Counted from the stretch's first letter, positions 35,324-44,496 are shown. The stretch is 64,000 bases of DNA from Cupriavidus sp. P-10 (GCF_003402535.2 NZ_AP025170.1:2790001-2854000); one strand, 5' to 3'. The notes: a model not told the origin generated them from the letters alone. Numbers and translations are program-made.

Positions 35324-37504
35324 TCAGCGCAGCGTGGCGCCGCTCACAGTGCCCGTATCGTGCTCGATCATGTCGACCACGCGGCAATCGGGGCACATTT
35401 TCAGCCGCTCGGCGGCGGCGCCGGAAAACGCCGGGTGGCCGGCCAGCCGGACCAGCATCGACTGCACCATCTGCGCCGTGCCGAACGGCCTCGCGCAGCG
35501 CACGCAGAGGAACGGCTGGGCCTCGTTGAGCGTGACCGGGCGGCGCGCCGCGTCGCCGGCGAGCAGGCGCGGCACCAGCGTGATGGCATCTTCCGGACAG
35601 GTCTTTTCGCACAGGCCGCACTGCACGCAGTTGCGCTCGATCAGGCTGAGCACGGGGCGCTCGGGGTTGTCGCGCAGCGCCTGCGACGGGCAGGCGCCGA
35701 CGCACGCCATGCACAGGGTGCACTTGCCGGAATCGACGGCGATCGCGCCAATCGGCGCGGCGGCCGGCAACGGCACGATATTGGCGGGCACCGGCGCGTG
35801 GCGCACCAGGTGGTCGAGCACGAAGTCCAGCATCTCGCGCTTGGCGGCGACCGCGCCGAACGGCGCCGGCGGCAGCGCGTTGCGGCCGGGACGCAGCGCG
35901 GACAGGCCGGCATCCAGCGACGGCACATCGATCGCACTGGCCGCCTCGACCAGCGACAGCACCTCGGTGTCATAGCCCAGCCCCGCCATCAGGGCGCGGC
36001 CGACTTCCATCTGCTCGCGCAGCGCGGTGCGGTACTGCGGCGCCTCGTCGCCGGTCAGCAGCACCGCCACGCGGCTGGCGCCCCAGCACACCGCGGCCAG
36101 CCACAGCTCCAGCCCGGCCGCGGCCGGGTGGAACAGCGACAGCGGCAGCACATGGGCGGGCACGCCGGCGGCACGGCCGGCGCGCGCGGCGCGGCCCAGC
36201 GCCAGCAAGGCGGGCGTGCCATATTCCTCGCCGTGCAGCAGCACGACCGGATCGCGCGCGCCGGCCTGCCGGTAGGCCGACAGCAGCGTGCGCAGCCGTG
36301 CGCCGGTGGTTTCAGGGCCGGGGTAGCCGTAACTGATGGCGCCGCTCGGACACACCGTGGTGCAGGCCCCGCAGCCCATGCAAAGGTTCGGCGTGACCTC
36401 GATGCGGCCCTTGCCGTCATGCCAGCTCGACTGGATCGCCCGGGTCGAGCAAATGTCGATACAAGCCGTGCAGCCGGTGGTCTGGTTGCGGCCGTGCGCG
36501 CACAGGGCTTCCTTGTAGCGGAAAAATTTGGGTTTCTCGAACTCGCCCACCAGGCCCACCAGCGTCAATGCCAGTGCTTGCTGCCGCGCCGGATCGGCGC
36601 CGGCATGCAGGTAGCCTTGCGGCGGCTGGTGCATGGTGAAAGCGGGCTGGTCGCACAGGTCGAAGACCAGGTCGAAGCGTCCCTGCATGGTGTTCGGCGG
36701 CCGGTCGAAGTCGATGGCCGCGGCCGCGCCGCAGGCGCGCACGCACTCGCGGTGCGAGCGGCAGCGCGACAGGTCGATCTGGTAGCTGAAATCGATCGCG
36801 TCCTCCGGGCAGGCTTCGATGCAGGCATTGCAGCGGGTGCACAGGTCCAGGTCGATCGGATTGCTTCGACCCGCGCCGGTTTCCCAACTGGCCTCGAAGG
36901 CGCCGAGCCAGCCGCTGAGCGATGCCAGCCGGCCGCTGTGGACGGGCCAGGCGCGCGCGGCCGGCTGTGCGCCTTCGCCCGCGGCGCTGCACGTCAGCAA
37001 TACCGTGACTTCGAACTGCATCGCCGCGAGCCGCTCGGCCCAGGGCAGCGCGCGCTGCGCCGGCCCCAGCACCAACACCGCGCCGTCGGAGCGGTAGTCG
37101 ACTACGGGCACCGGATCGGGCTCGGGCAACGCAGCCACCGCCAGCAACGCGGCAATCTTGGCATTGGCGGTCTTCGGATCGCGCCGCGCCCCCTGCGACC
37201 AGCCTCCGGTCTCGCGGATATTGACGAAACGGACCGGCGCGGTCACCACCGGCCGGCCGTCCTGGCCCTGCGCGGTCTGCGCTGCGACTTCGGTAAACAG
37301 CGCGCGTTCCTGCGTGCAGGCCACGATGACATCGTCGGTGCCGTCCAGCGCGGCGGTGAAGGCGCCGATCTCGCGCCGGCACAACAGGCGGTGGACCTTG
37401 AGCGGACCTTGTTGCGAGCCTTGCTGCGGGCCCTGGCTGGCTTCCGACAGCGCCGCCCCGTCGAGCGGCATGGTGTCGTTGCAATTGCAGATCAGCGTCG
37501 GCAT
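35324..37504 (-). CDS. Polyferredoxin-like 4Fe-4S protein of the formate dehydrogenase operon
   Basis: A 726-residue cytosolic protein with several ferredoxin-type cluster motifs: CTRCNACIEACPEDAI, CMGCGACTTVCPSGAI, CTLCMACVGACPSQAL, CVQCGLCEKTCPEDAI and a shorter CTACIDICSTRAI. It also has a C-terminal CxxC pair set (CVRC ... CPDC) and an N-terminal CNCND. It could carry eight or more iron-sulfur centres. It is a conserved neighbour of DUF3305/DUF3306 and formate dehydrogenase genes. The role, whether electron transfer or cofactor or cluster delivery, is not established. No flavin or NAD motif was seen. Confidence 0.85.
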   Translation of the reverse strand: MPTLICNCNDTMPLDGAALSEASQGPQQGSQQGPLKVHRLLCRREIGAFTAALDGTDDVIVACTQERALFTEVAAQTAQGQDGRPVVTAPVRFVNIRETGGWSQGARRDPKTANAKIAALLAVAALPEPDPVPVVDYRSDGAVLVLGPAQRALPWAERLAAMQFEVTVLLTCSAAGEGAQPAARAWPVHSGRLASLSGWLGAFEASWETGAGRSNPIDLDLCTRCNACIEACPEDAIDFSYQIDLSRCRSHRECVRACGAAAAIDFDRPPNTMQGRFDLVFDLCDQPAFTMHQPPQGYLHAGADPARQQALALTLVGLVGEFEKPKFFRYKEALCAHGRNQTTGCTACIDICSTRAIQSSWHDGKGRIEVTPNLCMGCGACTTVCPSGAISYGYPGPETTGARLRTLLSAYRQAGARDPVVLLHGEEYGTPALLALGRAARAGRAAGVPAHVLPLSLFHPAAAGLELWLAAVCWGASRVAVLLTGDEAPQYRTALREQMEVGRALMAGLGYDTEVLSLVEAASAIDVPSLDAGLSALRPGRNALPPAPFGAVAAKREMLDFVLDHLVRHAPVPANIVPLPAAAPIGAIAVDSGKCTLCMACVGACPSQALRDNPERPVLSLIERNCVQCGLCEKTCPEDAITLVPRLLAGDAARRPVTLNEAQPFLCVRCARPFGTAQMVQSMLVRLAGHPAFSGAAAERLKMCPDCRVVDMIEHDTGTVSGATLR

Positions 37505-37603
37505 GGCGAATGCGGCTGACCGGCCCGGACGTCCTTCTTGCGAGGATCTGCGGCCCGGCGGATTGTGGGGATGCCTATTGTAGGCTGCGGCTGCCCGGTC
37601 GGG

Positions 37604-38227
37604 CTACGCGCACTTATCCAGGTCTTGCGGGTCTTGCGGGCCCTGTTCTGCGTTTTGACTGGCCAGCGGCGGCGGCGTTTCGGCGGCTGCGGGTATGTCC
37701 GTAGCCTCGGCCGGCTCGCCGGCCACGGCAGGCGCCGCCGGCGGTACATGGTCCGCTTGTGCGTCGGGTTGTGCGTGCGCTTGTGCGTCCGCTTGTGCGG
37801 CGGCCTGGGCTGCCGCACGCTCCTCGTCGGTCGGCTCGAACAGCCCCAGCGACTCGGCCTGGCGCAGCTGGCGCAGGATCTCGAGCGGGATCGGGTCGGG
37901 CTTGCTGTAGTCGTCGATGTAGGTATCGAGGCCGTCCATCACATTGAAGTGCGGATCGGCGAACAGCGTCTTGAGCGCGGCGCGCTTGACCGATTCATCG
38001 ACCCCGCGCGCGACGAAGCGGGCGATGTTGTCGCCGGGGCGCAGCGCCGCCACGTCCGCCAGGGTCGGCAGCGGGACTTCCGGCTCGGCCACCGCGGTCG
38101 CGGCCTCCGGTGGCACGGGCAATGGCTGCGGCTCGGCAGGCTGCAACGGCTCCGCGGGCACGGCCACGCCCTCCCGCACCGCCGCCTTGCGGCGCGACCA
38201 GCGTGACAGGAAGGACGAATCGCTCAT
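37604..38227 (-). CDS. DUF3306 family protein
   Basis: A 207-residue protein of unknown function. It begins FLSRWSRRKAAV and has the conserved core PTLADVAALRPGDNIARFVARGVDESVKRAALKTLF, then HFNVMDGLDTYIDDY. The C-terminal third is an Ala/Gln/Pro-rich tail with short Ala-Gln repeats. It is always seen beside DUF3305 and formate dehydrogenase genes, as here. No export signal. Confidence 0.85.
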   Translation of the reverse strand: MSDSSFLSRWSRRKAAVREGVAVPAEPLQPAEPQPLPVPPEAATAVAEPEVPLPTLADVAALRPGDNIARFVARGVDESVKRAALKTLFADPHFNVMDGLDTYIDDYSKPDPIPLEILRQLRQAESLGLFEPTDEERAAAQAAAQADAQAHAQPDAQADHVPPAAPAVAGEPAEATDIPAAAETPPPLASQNAEQGPQDPQDLDKCA

Positions 38228-38249
38228 CGGCGTGTTCGAAGCAGTCGGG

Positions 38250-38798
38250 TCAGTAGCGCGCGCGGTCCTGCGGCGCCTTGAAGGATTCGGGCCGGCGCCG
38301 CTGCTTGGGCTCGGGCCGGTAATGCTCGCTGACGTAGGCCTGCAGCCAGTCGCGCTGCTCGGGCGCGAGCGGCACGTTCTCGACGATCTCGCCGGCGTCG
38401 AGCCAGCGGCCGGCTTCGTTGTATGACAGCGTGACCGTCATCGGCACCGGGTGGGCGTCTTCGCCGGTGCCGCCGCCATCCTCGTCCTCGGGCATGCGCC
38501 ACAGCACGAACCAGCATGGCGTAGTCGAGGTCAGGTTCAGGTAGTAGCCTTCGCCTTGGTCGCGGAACAACTCGACCTCGAAGCCGGGATACAGCCAGCG
38601 CGCACCGTGTTCGTCGTGCTCGAGGCAGACCGGGTGCGTGCCGAACTCGCCGAGGTCCGGCAGCACCGCGTCGAGTTGCCACTTCCATGGCTGCCAGCGG
38701 CTGGCCAGCGCGACCCTGCGCATCACCACCGCCATGGTGACGGCGGGACGGGCGCCGGGTGGCGGCGACTGTGGCACGGGCGTGGTTTCGGCTTCCAT
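38250..38798 (-). CDS. DUF3305 family protein
   Basis: A 182-residue protein of unknown function. The core contains MRRVALASRWQPWKWQLDAV, DEHGARWLYPGFEVELFRDQGEGYYLNL, and CWFVLWRMPEDED; the tail has WLQAYVSEHYRPEPKQRRRPESF. The start at 38798 is inferred, because the longer reading upstream is Arg-rich read-through of mrp. It is first gene of the formate dehydrogenase operon, 26 bases after mrp. Confidence 0.83.
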   Translation of the reverse strand: MEAETTPVPQSPPPGARPAVTMAVVMRRVALASRWQPWKWQLDAVLPDLGEFGTHPVCLEHDEHGARWLYPGFEVELFRDQGEGYYLNLTSTTPCWFVLWRMPEDEDGGGTGEDAHPVPMTVTLSYNEAGRWLDAGEIVENVPLAPEQRDWLQAYVSEHYRPEPKQRRRPESFKAPQDRARY

Positions 38799-38824
38799 GG
38801 CTGCTGGCGCGGCAAGCCGCGCGC

Positions 38825-39913
38825 TCAGGTGTTCTGCACGACGATGCTCGGGAACTTGCTGGTCATGTCGCGCGCCTTGTCGGCGACCTTGATCGCCACC
38901 TTGCGCGCGATGCCGCGGTACAGCTCGGCCACCGGGCTGTCGGGCTCGGCCACTACGGTCGGGCGGCCTGAATCGGCCTGCTCGCGGATCTGCAGGTTCA
39001 GCGGCAGGCTGCCCAGCAGCTCCACGCCATAGTCGGCGCACATCTTCTCGCCGCCGCCCTGGCCGAAAATATGCTCGACGTGGCCGCAGTTCGGGCAGCA
39101 GTACACCGCCATGTTCTCGACGATGCCGAGGATCGGGATGCCGACCTTCTCGAACATCTTCAGGCCCTTCTTGGCGTCGAGCAGCGCGATGTCCTGCGGC
39201 GTGGTGACGATCACCGCGCCGGTGACCGGCACCTTCTGCGACAGCGTCAGCTGGATGTCGCCGGTGCCCGGCGGCATGTCGACGATCAGGTAGTCGAGCT
39301 CGTGCCAGTTGGTCTGGCGCAGCAGCTGTTCCAGCGCCGAGGTAACCATCGGCCCGCGCCATACCATCGGATTGTCCTGCTCGATCAGGAAGCCGATCGA
39401 GTTGGCCTGCACGCCGTGGCCCTCCAGCGGCTCCATGGTCTGGCCATCGGCGGATTCGGGGCGGCCGTCGATGCCGAGCATCATCGGCAGGCTGGGCCCG
39501 TAGATATCGGCATCGAGCATGCCCACGCGCGCGCCTTCGGCGGACAGCGCCAGCGCCAGATTGACGGCGGTGGTGGACTTGCCCACCCCGCCCTTGCCAG
39601 ACGCCACCGCGATCACGTTCTTCACGCCCGGCAGCAGCTTGACGCCCCGCTGCACCGCGTGGGCGACGATCTTCATGGTCACGGCCACGCTGACATTGGT
39701 GACGCCCGGCAATTGCCGCACCGCGGCAACCACCAGCTTGCGAATCGGGTCTAGCTGGCTCTTGGCCGGATAGCCGAGTTCGACTTCCAGCGAAACCCCG
39801 CCCCCGTCGACCCGGATGTTCCGGGCCGAGCGCGTGGACACCAGGTCCTTGCCCGTGTTGGGGTCGATGACGGTGCGCAGGGCTTCGGTGACCTGCTCAG
39901 TGCTGACGCTCAA
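38825..39913 (-). CDS. apbC: Mrp/ApbC iron-sulfur cluster carrier ATPase
   Basis: P-loop ATPase that binds and transfers a [4Fe-4S] cluster to apo-proteins. From a TTG at 39913 (GGAG six bases upstream) the protein has 362 residues, the usual length. It has an N-terminal MIP18-like domain, a deviant Walker A GKGGVGKSTT, DADIYGPSLP, VDMPPGTGD, and the cluster-binding CCPNC. Placement beside iron-sulfur-rich formate dehydrogenase genes is suggestive but may be coincidental. A TnpB element sits directly upstream, so native promoter sequence may have been replaced. Confidence 0.94.
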   Translation of the reverse strand: MSVSTEQVTEALRTVIDPNTGKDLVSTRSARNIRVDGGGVSLEVELGYPAKSQLDPIRKLVVAAVRQLPGVTNVSVAVTMKIVAHAVQRGVKLLPGVKNVIAVASGKGGVGKSTTAVNLALALSAEGARVGMLDADIYGPSLPMMLGIDGRPESADGQTMEPLEGHGVQANSIGFLIEQDNPMVWRGPMVTSALEQLLRQTNWHELDYLIVDMPPGTGDIQLTLSQKVPVTGAVIVTTPQDIALLDAKKGLKMFEKVGIPILGIVENMAVYCCPNCGHVEHIFGQGGGEKMCADYGVELLGSLPLNLQIREQADSGRPTVVAEPDSPVAELYRGIARKVAIKVADKARDMTSKFPSIVVQNT

Positions 39914-41069
39914 GACAAACTCCGCTTGGTTTTTCTGAATGTGGGGGATGGCCCGGACGGCCGGCGCCACCGGCTGGACTGGCACCTAATGTATCAAAGT
40001 TTGACGTCTTCCCCTGCCTAAGGAAGGGGATTCCCACACCTGGCGATGCACGTCCGCATCGGAGAATGTTCAGCGCAGCATTAGTATCACGGTCATGCAC
40101 GGCACCGCAGCTACTACAGGACCACTCTCTTATTCGCAGTCCTGCGATACCTTTCGGCCGCGTCGTGCTGTCTTTCGAACCGCACGCCGAACAGGACTGG
40201 GTAGAACCGCTTTCATTCACTTCCTCAAAGGTGGCCCCGTGCGCAATCGCTTTGTAGCGGAGCTTGGCCCGGAAGGACGACCAGGATGCGTCATAGACGC
40301 TTTTCGCCATCTTGGTCCTGGCGAGTTTCACAGCCGACACGTTGCCAACTGCGATGTAATCGAAGCGGCGGACGAGGTCGAGCGCAAGCTTGTGCTGGAA
40401 GTCGGCGCGGGAATTCGCCACCTTGGCATGCAGCTTGGCGATATGCCGCTTGTGCTTTCGCGCACGCTGCGCCTTGGCCAGTCGTTCGGCGGCATGTCGG
40501 CCAAACCGGTCATTGAAAAACTTCTCGCCGGTTGAGAGCGTCGCGAAGTCCTTCAAGCCAAGGTCGATGCCGACGCCAGCTTGAATCGGGCGTGCCGGCA
40601 CATCAGGAATCTCGATCACAATGTTGAGAAACCAGTTCCCGCGCGAATCCTGCGCAAAGTTTGTGCCGTCCTTGATCTTGCCTTCAGGCAACGGGCGGCT
40701 GTTGAACACGCGGAAGGTATTGCCGGCAAAGCGAAACGCCTCGCCTTCTCGTTTCAGATCGCGGCCCTTAAGAGGCACCCATCCCAGGCACTTCTTGCCG
40801 CGGTATCCCAGGTAAGGACGGCGATGCTGGCTGCGCGATTTCGCGTACTGCTCGCACGTCGCATTGACGGTGCCGGAATGGATACAGAGTTCCTTGCTGC
40901 TGCCAGTGGTCAGCACGTTCAGATCGAACCCGCTCGGCCACTTCTTACCCCATTTGACTGCGTGCTTCTGCGTGTCATTGCAGAAGTTCCAGACGAAGTT
41001 CACCGCTCGGCTCTGCCTATTGAGCAGGCCGTTGAGCGACTTCACCCGGTAGCGGTAGACAAGCACCAT
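39897..41069 (-). CDS. tnpB: TnpB-type RNA-guided nuclease of an IS200/IS605-like element
   Basis: About 390 residues (ATG at 41069, or 41078 three codons earlier). RuvC-I Asp169 is in GIDLGLKDFATL, a zinc ribbon is formed by Cys293, Cys296, Cys318, Cys321, and RuvC-III Asp328 is in DRDTNAALNIL. The RuvC-II segment reads YIAVGNVSAV, with Gly where canonical TnpB has Glu. TnpB proteins are guided by an RNA from the element's right end. No TnpA gene is present. The reading frame passes through the right-end hairpin, so the last roughly 45 residues are flanking DNA, and it runs 17 bases into mrp. Confidence 0.92.
   Translation of the reverse strand: MVLVYRYRVKSLNGLLNRQSRAVNFVWNFCNDTQKHAVKWGKKWPSGFDLNVLTTGSSKELCIHSGTVNATCEQYAKSRSQHRRPYLGYRGKKCLGWVPLKGRDLKREGEAFRFAGNTFRVFNSRPLPEGKIKDGTNFAQDSRGNWFLNIVIEIPDVPARPIQAGVGIDLGLKDFATLSTGEKFFNDRFGRHAAERLAKAQRARKHKRHIAKLHAKVANSRADFQHKLALDLVRRFDYIAVGNVSAVKLARTKMAKSVYDASWSSFRAKLRYKAIAHGATFEEVNESGSTQSCSACGSKDSTTRPKGIAGLRIREWSCSSCGAVHDRDTNAALNILRCGRASPGVGIPFLRQGKTSNFDTLGASPAGGAGRPGHPPHSEKPSGVCLERQH
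40011..40029 (-). ncRNA. Right-end hairpin, likely part of the TnpB guide RNA
   Basis: CCCCT and AGGGG pair around a CCT/AGG inner pairing, close to the end of tnpB. In this element class the guide (omega) RNA is made from the 3' part of tnpB through the right end, with the adjoining flank as guide. Its boundaries cannot be fixed by eye. Confidence 0.45.
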
Positions 41070-41109
41070 GCTGCTCATTCTAACGTTGGAATGCCGCCTG
41101 GCGACGCCG

Positions 41110-41150
41110 CTCCTTTCACTTCCCGCCTGAAAGGCTGGGAGTGAAAGGAG
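41110..41150. repeat. Left-end imperfect palindrome of the TnpB element
   Basis: Two 19-base arms (41110-41128 and 41132-41150) pair with two mismatches around a GAA loop, 32-41 bases before the tnpB start. It resembles the subterminal hairpin recognised by IS200/IS605 transposases. The remaining stretch to 41418 holds the 13-bp end repeat and then non-coding sequence before the OmpA-like gene, with no clear promoter. Confidence 0.7.
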
Positions 41151-41418
41151 CGAATCTGAAGCAACGGTCAATGGGAGTCTGAGAAGAGCGGGCAAACCCC
41201 TGTGCCAGGTGTGGGATTACAGACATTTACAACTCTCACAACCTTGCACTTGTGCGCGCGTCGCCATATCCATATTGTAGTGCGGTTGGGCGGGCAGGCA
41301 CCGCCGCGCCGGGCCGCGCCGCCGCCAACGCATACAAAGGGTTACGTGCGGTATCGCCATGGGGTTACCATCGCATGCGGTACCAGGAACATTTACGGGA
41401 ACATCAGAAGGAGAACGC

Positions 41419-42057
41419 ATGAAGATCAAGTTCGTCACTGTCTCGCTCGCCGCCGCCACCCTGCTGGCCGCGGGTTGCGCCACCGAACAGCAGACCCATA
41501 CGGCGGTCGGTACCGGCGTGGGCGCCGCAGTGGGCGCCGGGCTTGGCAACCTGATCGGCGGCAATACCACGGGCACGCTGGTCGGCGCGGCCGTGGGCGG
41601 TGCCGTCGGCGGTGCGACCGGCTACAACTGGAATGCCATCCGCGGCAAGCTGAACAAGGACACCGCCGGCACCGGCACCCAGATCACCGAGCAGCCGGAC
41701 GGCTCGCTGAAGGTGAACATCCCCAGCCAGGTGACCTTCGATACCGACAGCGCCAGCATCAAGCCGTCGTTCCGCTCGGTGCTCGACCAGGTCGCGCAGA
41801 CGCTGGGCCAGCACCAGGACGTCAGTGCCAATGTCGTGGGCCATACCGACAGCACCGGCAACCCCAACTACAACATGCAGTTGTCGCAGCGCCGGGCGCA
41901 GAGCGTGGCGGGCTACCTGGGTGACCGCGGCGTCGCACGCAACCGCCTGACGGCCGAAGGCCGGGGCCAGGGCCAGCCCGTTGCAGACAATGCCACCGAG
42001 GCCGGCCGGCAACAAAATCGCCGCGTCGAAATTTTTTTGAAACCAATTCAGGGATGA
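41419..42057 (+). CDS. OmpA-family lipoprotein with glycine-zipper region (YiaD-like)
   Basis: A 212-residue outer-membrane lipoprotein. The type II signal peptide ends in LLAAGC (Cys20). A glycine-zipper stretch follows (about 32-66), then the peptidoglycan-binding OmpA domain with VTFDTDSASIKP, GHTDSTGNPNYNMQLSQRRA and GRGQGQPVADN. AGAAGGAG precedes the ATG at 41419 by about six bases, excluding upstream starts. It likely anchors the outer membrane to peptidoglycan. A strong terminator lies beyond it. Confidence 0.93.
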   Translation: MKIKFVTVSLAAATLLAAGCATEQQTHTAVGTGVGAAVGAGLGNLIGGNTTGTLVGAAVGGAVGGATGYNWNAIRGKLNKDTAGTGTQITEQPDGSLKVNIPSQVTFDTDSASIKPSFRSVLDQVAQTLGQHQDVSANVVGHTDSTGNPNYNMQLSQRRAQSVAGYLGDRGVARNRLTAEGRGQGQPVADNATEAGRQQNRRVEIFLKPIQG

Positions 42058-42163
42058 CCTAGTCATAGAAACAGGTACCGCTTGCCACCGTTGCTGGCTC
42101 GCGATGGGTGGCTGACCTCCCGGGCGGTGCCTGATTTCTCCTCCTTTTCCGTTGTGGAAAGCT

Positions 42164-42191
42164 GCGCCGGCTCTGACCGGCGCTTTTTTTT
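42164..42191 (+). terminator. Intrinsic terminator after the OmpA-like gene
   Basis: GCGCCGG and CCGGCGC pair with a CTCTGA loop, followed by eight T. The 309-base gap before metG otherwise holds only a likely metG promoter. Confidence 0.85.
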
Positions 42192-42281
42192 GCCTTTCTG
42201 CCTCGCAAGTGCCGGCCGGTGATCGCCCGATCGCCGAACATTCCGCCATGCGGAACCGACGCGTCCACGGCGGCCACTTGC

Positions 42282-42287
42282 TAAAAT
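42282..42287 (+). promoter_or_regulatory. -10 element of metG
   Basis: TAAAAT about 80 bases before the metG ATG; no good -35 is seen. The position, between the upstream terminator and metG, makes it the best promoter candidate. Confidence 0.4.
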
Positions 42288-42366
42288 AGCCCTTCCCCGG
42301 CACGCGCCCGCCCCGCGCGCAGCGCCGTCGCCACTGATTTCCCCGCTCCTGACCGGCTCTTCGTCT

Positions 42367-44427
42367 ATGACCGCACGTCGCATCCTCGTCACATCCGCCC
42401 TGCCTTATGCCAACGGCCAGATCCATATCGGCCACCTGGTGGAATACATCCAGACCGATATCTGGGTGCGTTTCCAGCGCATGATGGGCAACGAGGTCTA
42501 CTACGTCGGCGCCGACGATACGCACGGCACCCCTGTGATGCTGCGCGCCGAAAAGGAAGGCATCACCCCCAAGCAGCTGATCGACCGCGTCTGGACCGAG
42601 CACAAGCGCGATTTCGACAGTTTCCTGGTGTCGTTCGACAACTACTACAGCACCGACGCGGATGAAAACCGCGAGCTGTGCGAGAAGATCTACCTGGCCC
42701 TGAAGGCCGAGGACCTGATCGCCGAGCGCGAGGTCGAGCAGTTCTTCGACCCGGTCAAGAACATGTTCCTGCCGGACCGCTTCATCAAGGGCGAATGCCC
42801 GAAGTGCGGCGCCAAGGACCAGTACGGCGATTCGTGTGAAGTCTGCGGCACTACCTACGTGCCGACCGACCTGAAGAACCCGTACTCGGTGGTGTCCGGC
42901 GCCACGCCGGTACGCAAGTCGTCGACGCACTTCTTCTTCAAGCTGTCCGATCCGCGCTGCGAGACCTTCCTGCGCGAATGGGTGGCCGACCTGGCCCAGC
43001 CGGAAGCCTCCAACAAGATGCAGGAATGGCTGGGCGCCGAGGGCGAGGCCTCGACCCTGTCCGACTGGGACATCTCGCGCGACGCACCCTACTTCGGCTT
43101 CGAGATCCCTGGCGCGCCCGGCAAGTATTTCTATGTGTGGCTGGACGCACCGATCGGCTACTACGCCAGCTTCAGGAACCTGGCGCAGCAGCGCGGCATC
43201 GACTTCGACGCGTGGGTCGGCCCGCACTCGACCGCCGAGCAGTACCACTTCATCGGCAAGGACATCCTGTACTTCCACACGCTGTTCTGGCCGGCGATGC
43301 TGCGCTTCTCGGGCTACCGCACCCCGACCAACGTGTTCGCCCACGGCTTCCTGACGGTGGACGGCGCCAAGATGAGCAAGTCGCGCGGTACCTTCATCAC
43401 CGCGCAGAGCTACATCGACACCGGCATGAACCCGGAATGGCTGCGCTACTACTTCGCCGCCAAGCTCAACGCGAGCATGGAAGACCTGGACCTGAACCTG
43501 GATGACTTCATCGCCCGCGTCAACAGTGACCTGATCGGCAAGTACGTCAACATCGCCAGCCGCGCGGCGGGCTTCCTGGTCAAGCGCTTCGAAGGCAAGG
43601 TCGACGAGGCCGCGCTGGCACACCCGCTGCTTGAGCAGCTGCGCCAGGCCGCGCCGCAGATCGCGCAGCTGTATGAAGCGCGCGAGTACAGCAAGGCGCT
43701 GCGCCAGGTGATGGAGCTGACCGACGCGGTCAACGCCTTCGTCGACACCGAGAAGCCGTGGGAACTGGCCAAGGACGAAAGCAAGCGGGCCGCGCTGCAC
43801 GCCGCCTGCTCGGTGTCGCTGGAAGCCTTCCGCCTGCTGACGGTGTACCTGAAGCCGGTGGTGCCGGACGTGGCCGCCGGCGTCGAGCGCTTCCTGAACG
43901 TCGAGCCGCTCGACTGGCGCGCGATCGACAAGCAGTTGTCCGCAGCCAGGCCGGTGCAGGCGTACCAGCACCTGATGACGCGCGTCGATGGCAAGCAGGT
44001 CGATGCGTTGCTGGCCGCCAACCGCGAATCGCTGCAGGCCACGGCGGCGCCCGCCGCCGCTGCACCGTCGGTCGAGCCGGTGGCCGAGACCATCACCATC
44101 GACGATTTCGCCAAGGTGGACCTGCGCGTGGCCAGGATCCTCGAGTGCCAGAAGGTGGAAGGCTCGAACAAGCTGCTGCAGCTGACGCTCGACCTGGGCG
44201 AAGGCAAGACCCGCAATGTGTTCTCGGGCATCCAGTCGGCCTACACGCCGGAGCAACTGGTCGGCAAGCTGACCGTGGTGGTGGCCAACCTGGCACCGCG
44301 CAAGATGAAGTTCGGCATGTCCGAGGGCATGGTGCTGGCGGCATCGGCGGCTGACGAGAAGGCCGCGCCGGGCCTGTACATCCTGGAGCCGCACAGCGGT
44401 GCCGTGCCGGGCATGCGCATCCGCTGA
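42367..44427 (+). CDS. metG: Methionyl-tRNA synthetase
   Basis: Charges tRNA-Met. The 686-residue protein has the class I motifs HIGH (within [12 protein letters not shown]) and KMSKS ([10 protein letters not shown]), and a zinc knuckle [18 protein letters not shown]. It also has the C-terminal EMAP/Trbp-like tRNA-binding domain (from about 575, [15 protein letters not shown]), which allows dimerisation. It is full length. An intrinsic terminator follows. Confidence 0.97.
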   Translation: MTARRILVTSALPYANGQIHIGHLVEYIQTDIWVRFQRMMGNEVYYVGADDTHGTPVMLRAEKEGITPKQLIDRVWTEHKRDFDSFLVSFDNYYSTDADENRELCEKIYLALKAEDLIAEREVEQFFDPVKNMFLPDRFIKGECPKCGAKDQYGDSCEVCGTTYVPTDLKNPYSVVSGATPVRKSSTHFFFKLSDPRCETFLREWVADLAQPEASNKMQEWLGAEGEASTLSDWDISRDAPYFGFEIPGAPGKYFYVWLDAPIGYYASFRNLAQQRGIDFDAWVGPHSTAEQYHFIGKDILYFHTLFWPAMLRFSGYRTPTNVFAHGFLTVDGAKMSKSRGTFITAQSYIDTGMNPEWLRYYFAAKLNASMEDLDLNLDDFIARVNSDLIGKYVNIASRAAGFLVKRFEGKVDEAALAHPLLEQLRQAAPQIAQLYEAREYSKALRQVMELTDAVNAFVDTEKPWELAKDESKRAALHAACSVSLEAFRLLTVYLKPVVPDVAAGVERFLNVEPLDWRAIDKQLSAARPVQAYQHLMTRVDGKQVDALLAANRESLQATAAPAAAAPSVEPVAETITIDDFAKVDLRVARILECQKVEGSNKLLQLTLDLGEGKTRNVFSGIQSAYTPEQLVGKLTVVVANLAPRKMKFGMSEGMVLAASAADEKAAPGLYILEPHSGAVPGMRIR

Positions 44428-44441
44428 AGCGGACCGGCAGG

Positions 44442-44482
44442 AAAAAAAACGGCGGCGCCTGCGGGCGACCGCCGTTTTTTTT
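44442..44482. terminator. Bidirectional terminator between metG and the SmpA/OmlA-domain gene
   Basis: An A-run and ACGGCGG pair with CCGCCGT and a T-run of eight, so it can act for both convergent genes. Confidence 0.85.
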
Positions 44483-44496
44483 GTCCCGCGCCCGCG

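Larger units (their letters stand above)
39990..41218. mobile_element. Single-gene IS200/IS605-group element (IS1341-like)
   Basis: It contains tnpB only. The right-end hairpin is at 40011-40029 and the left-end imperfect palindrome at 41110-41150. A 13-bp inverted repeat (40032-40044 and 41204-41216) marks both sides. Exact ends are not visible because these elements make no target duplication; I place them near 39990 and 41218 from the structures. Without tnpA the element would need a transposase in trans. Confidence 0.6.

Noticed and set aside
38250..39362. A 370-codon reading of the DUF3305 gene extending over mrp
   Set aside because: The first 190 residues are Arg/Gly-rich read-through of mrp in another frame; the family sequence starts at the ATG at 38798.
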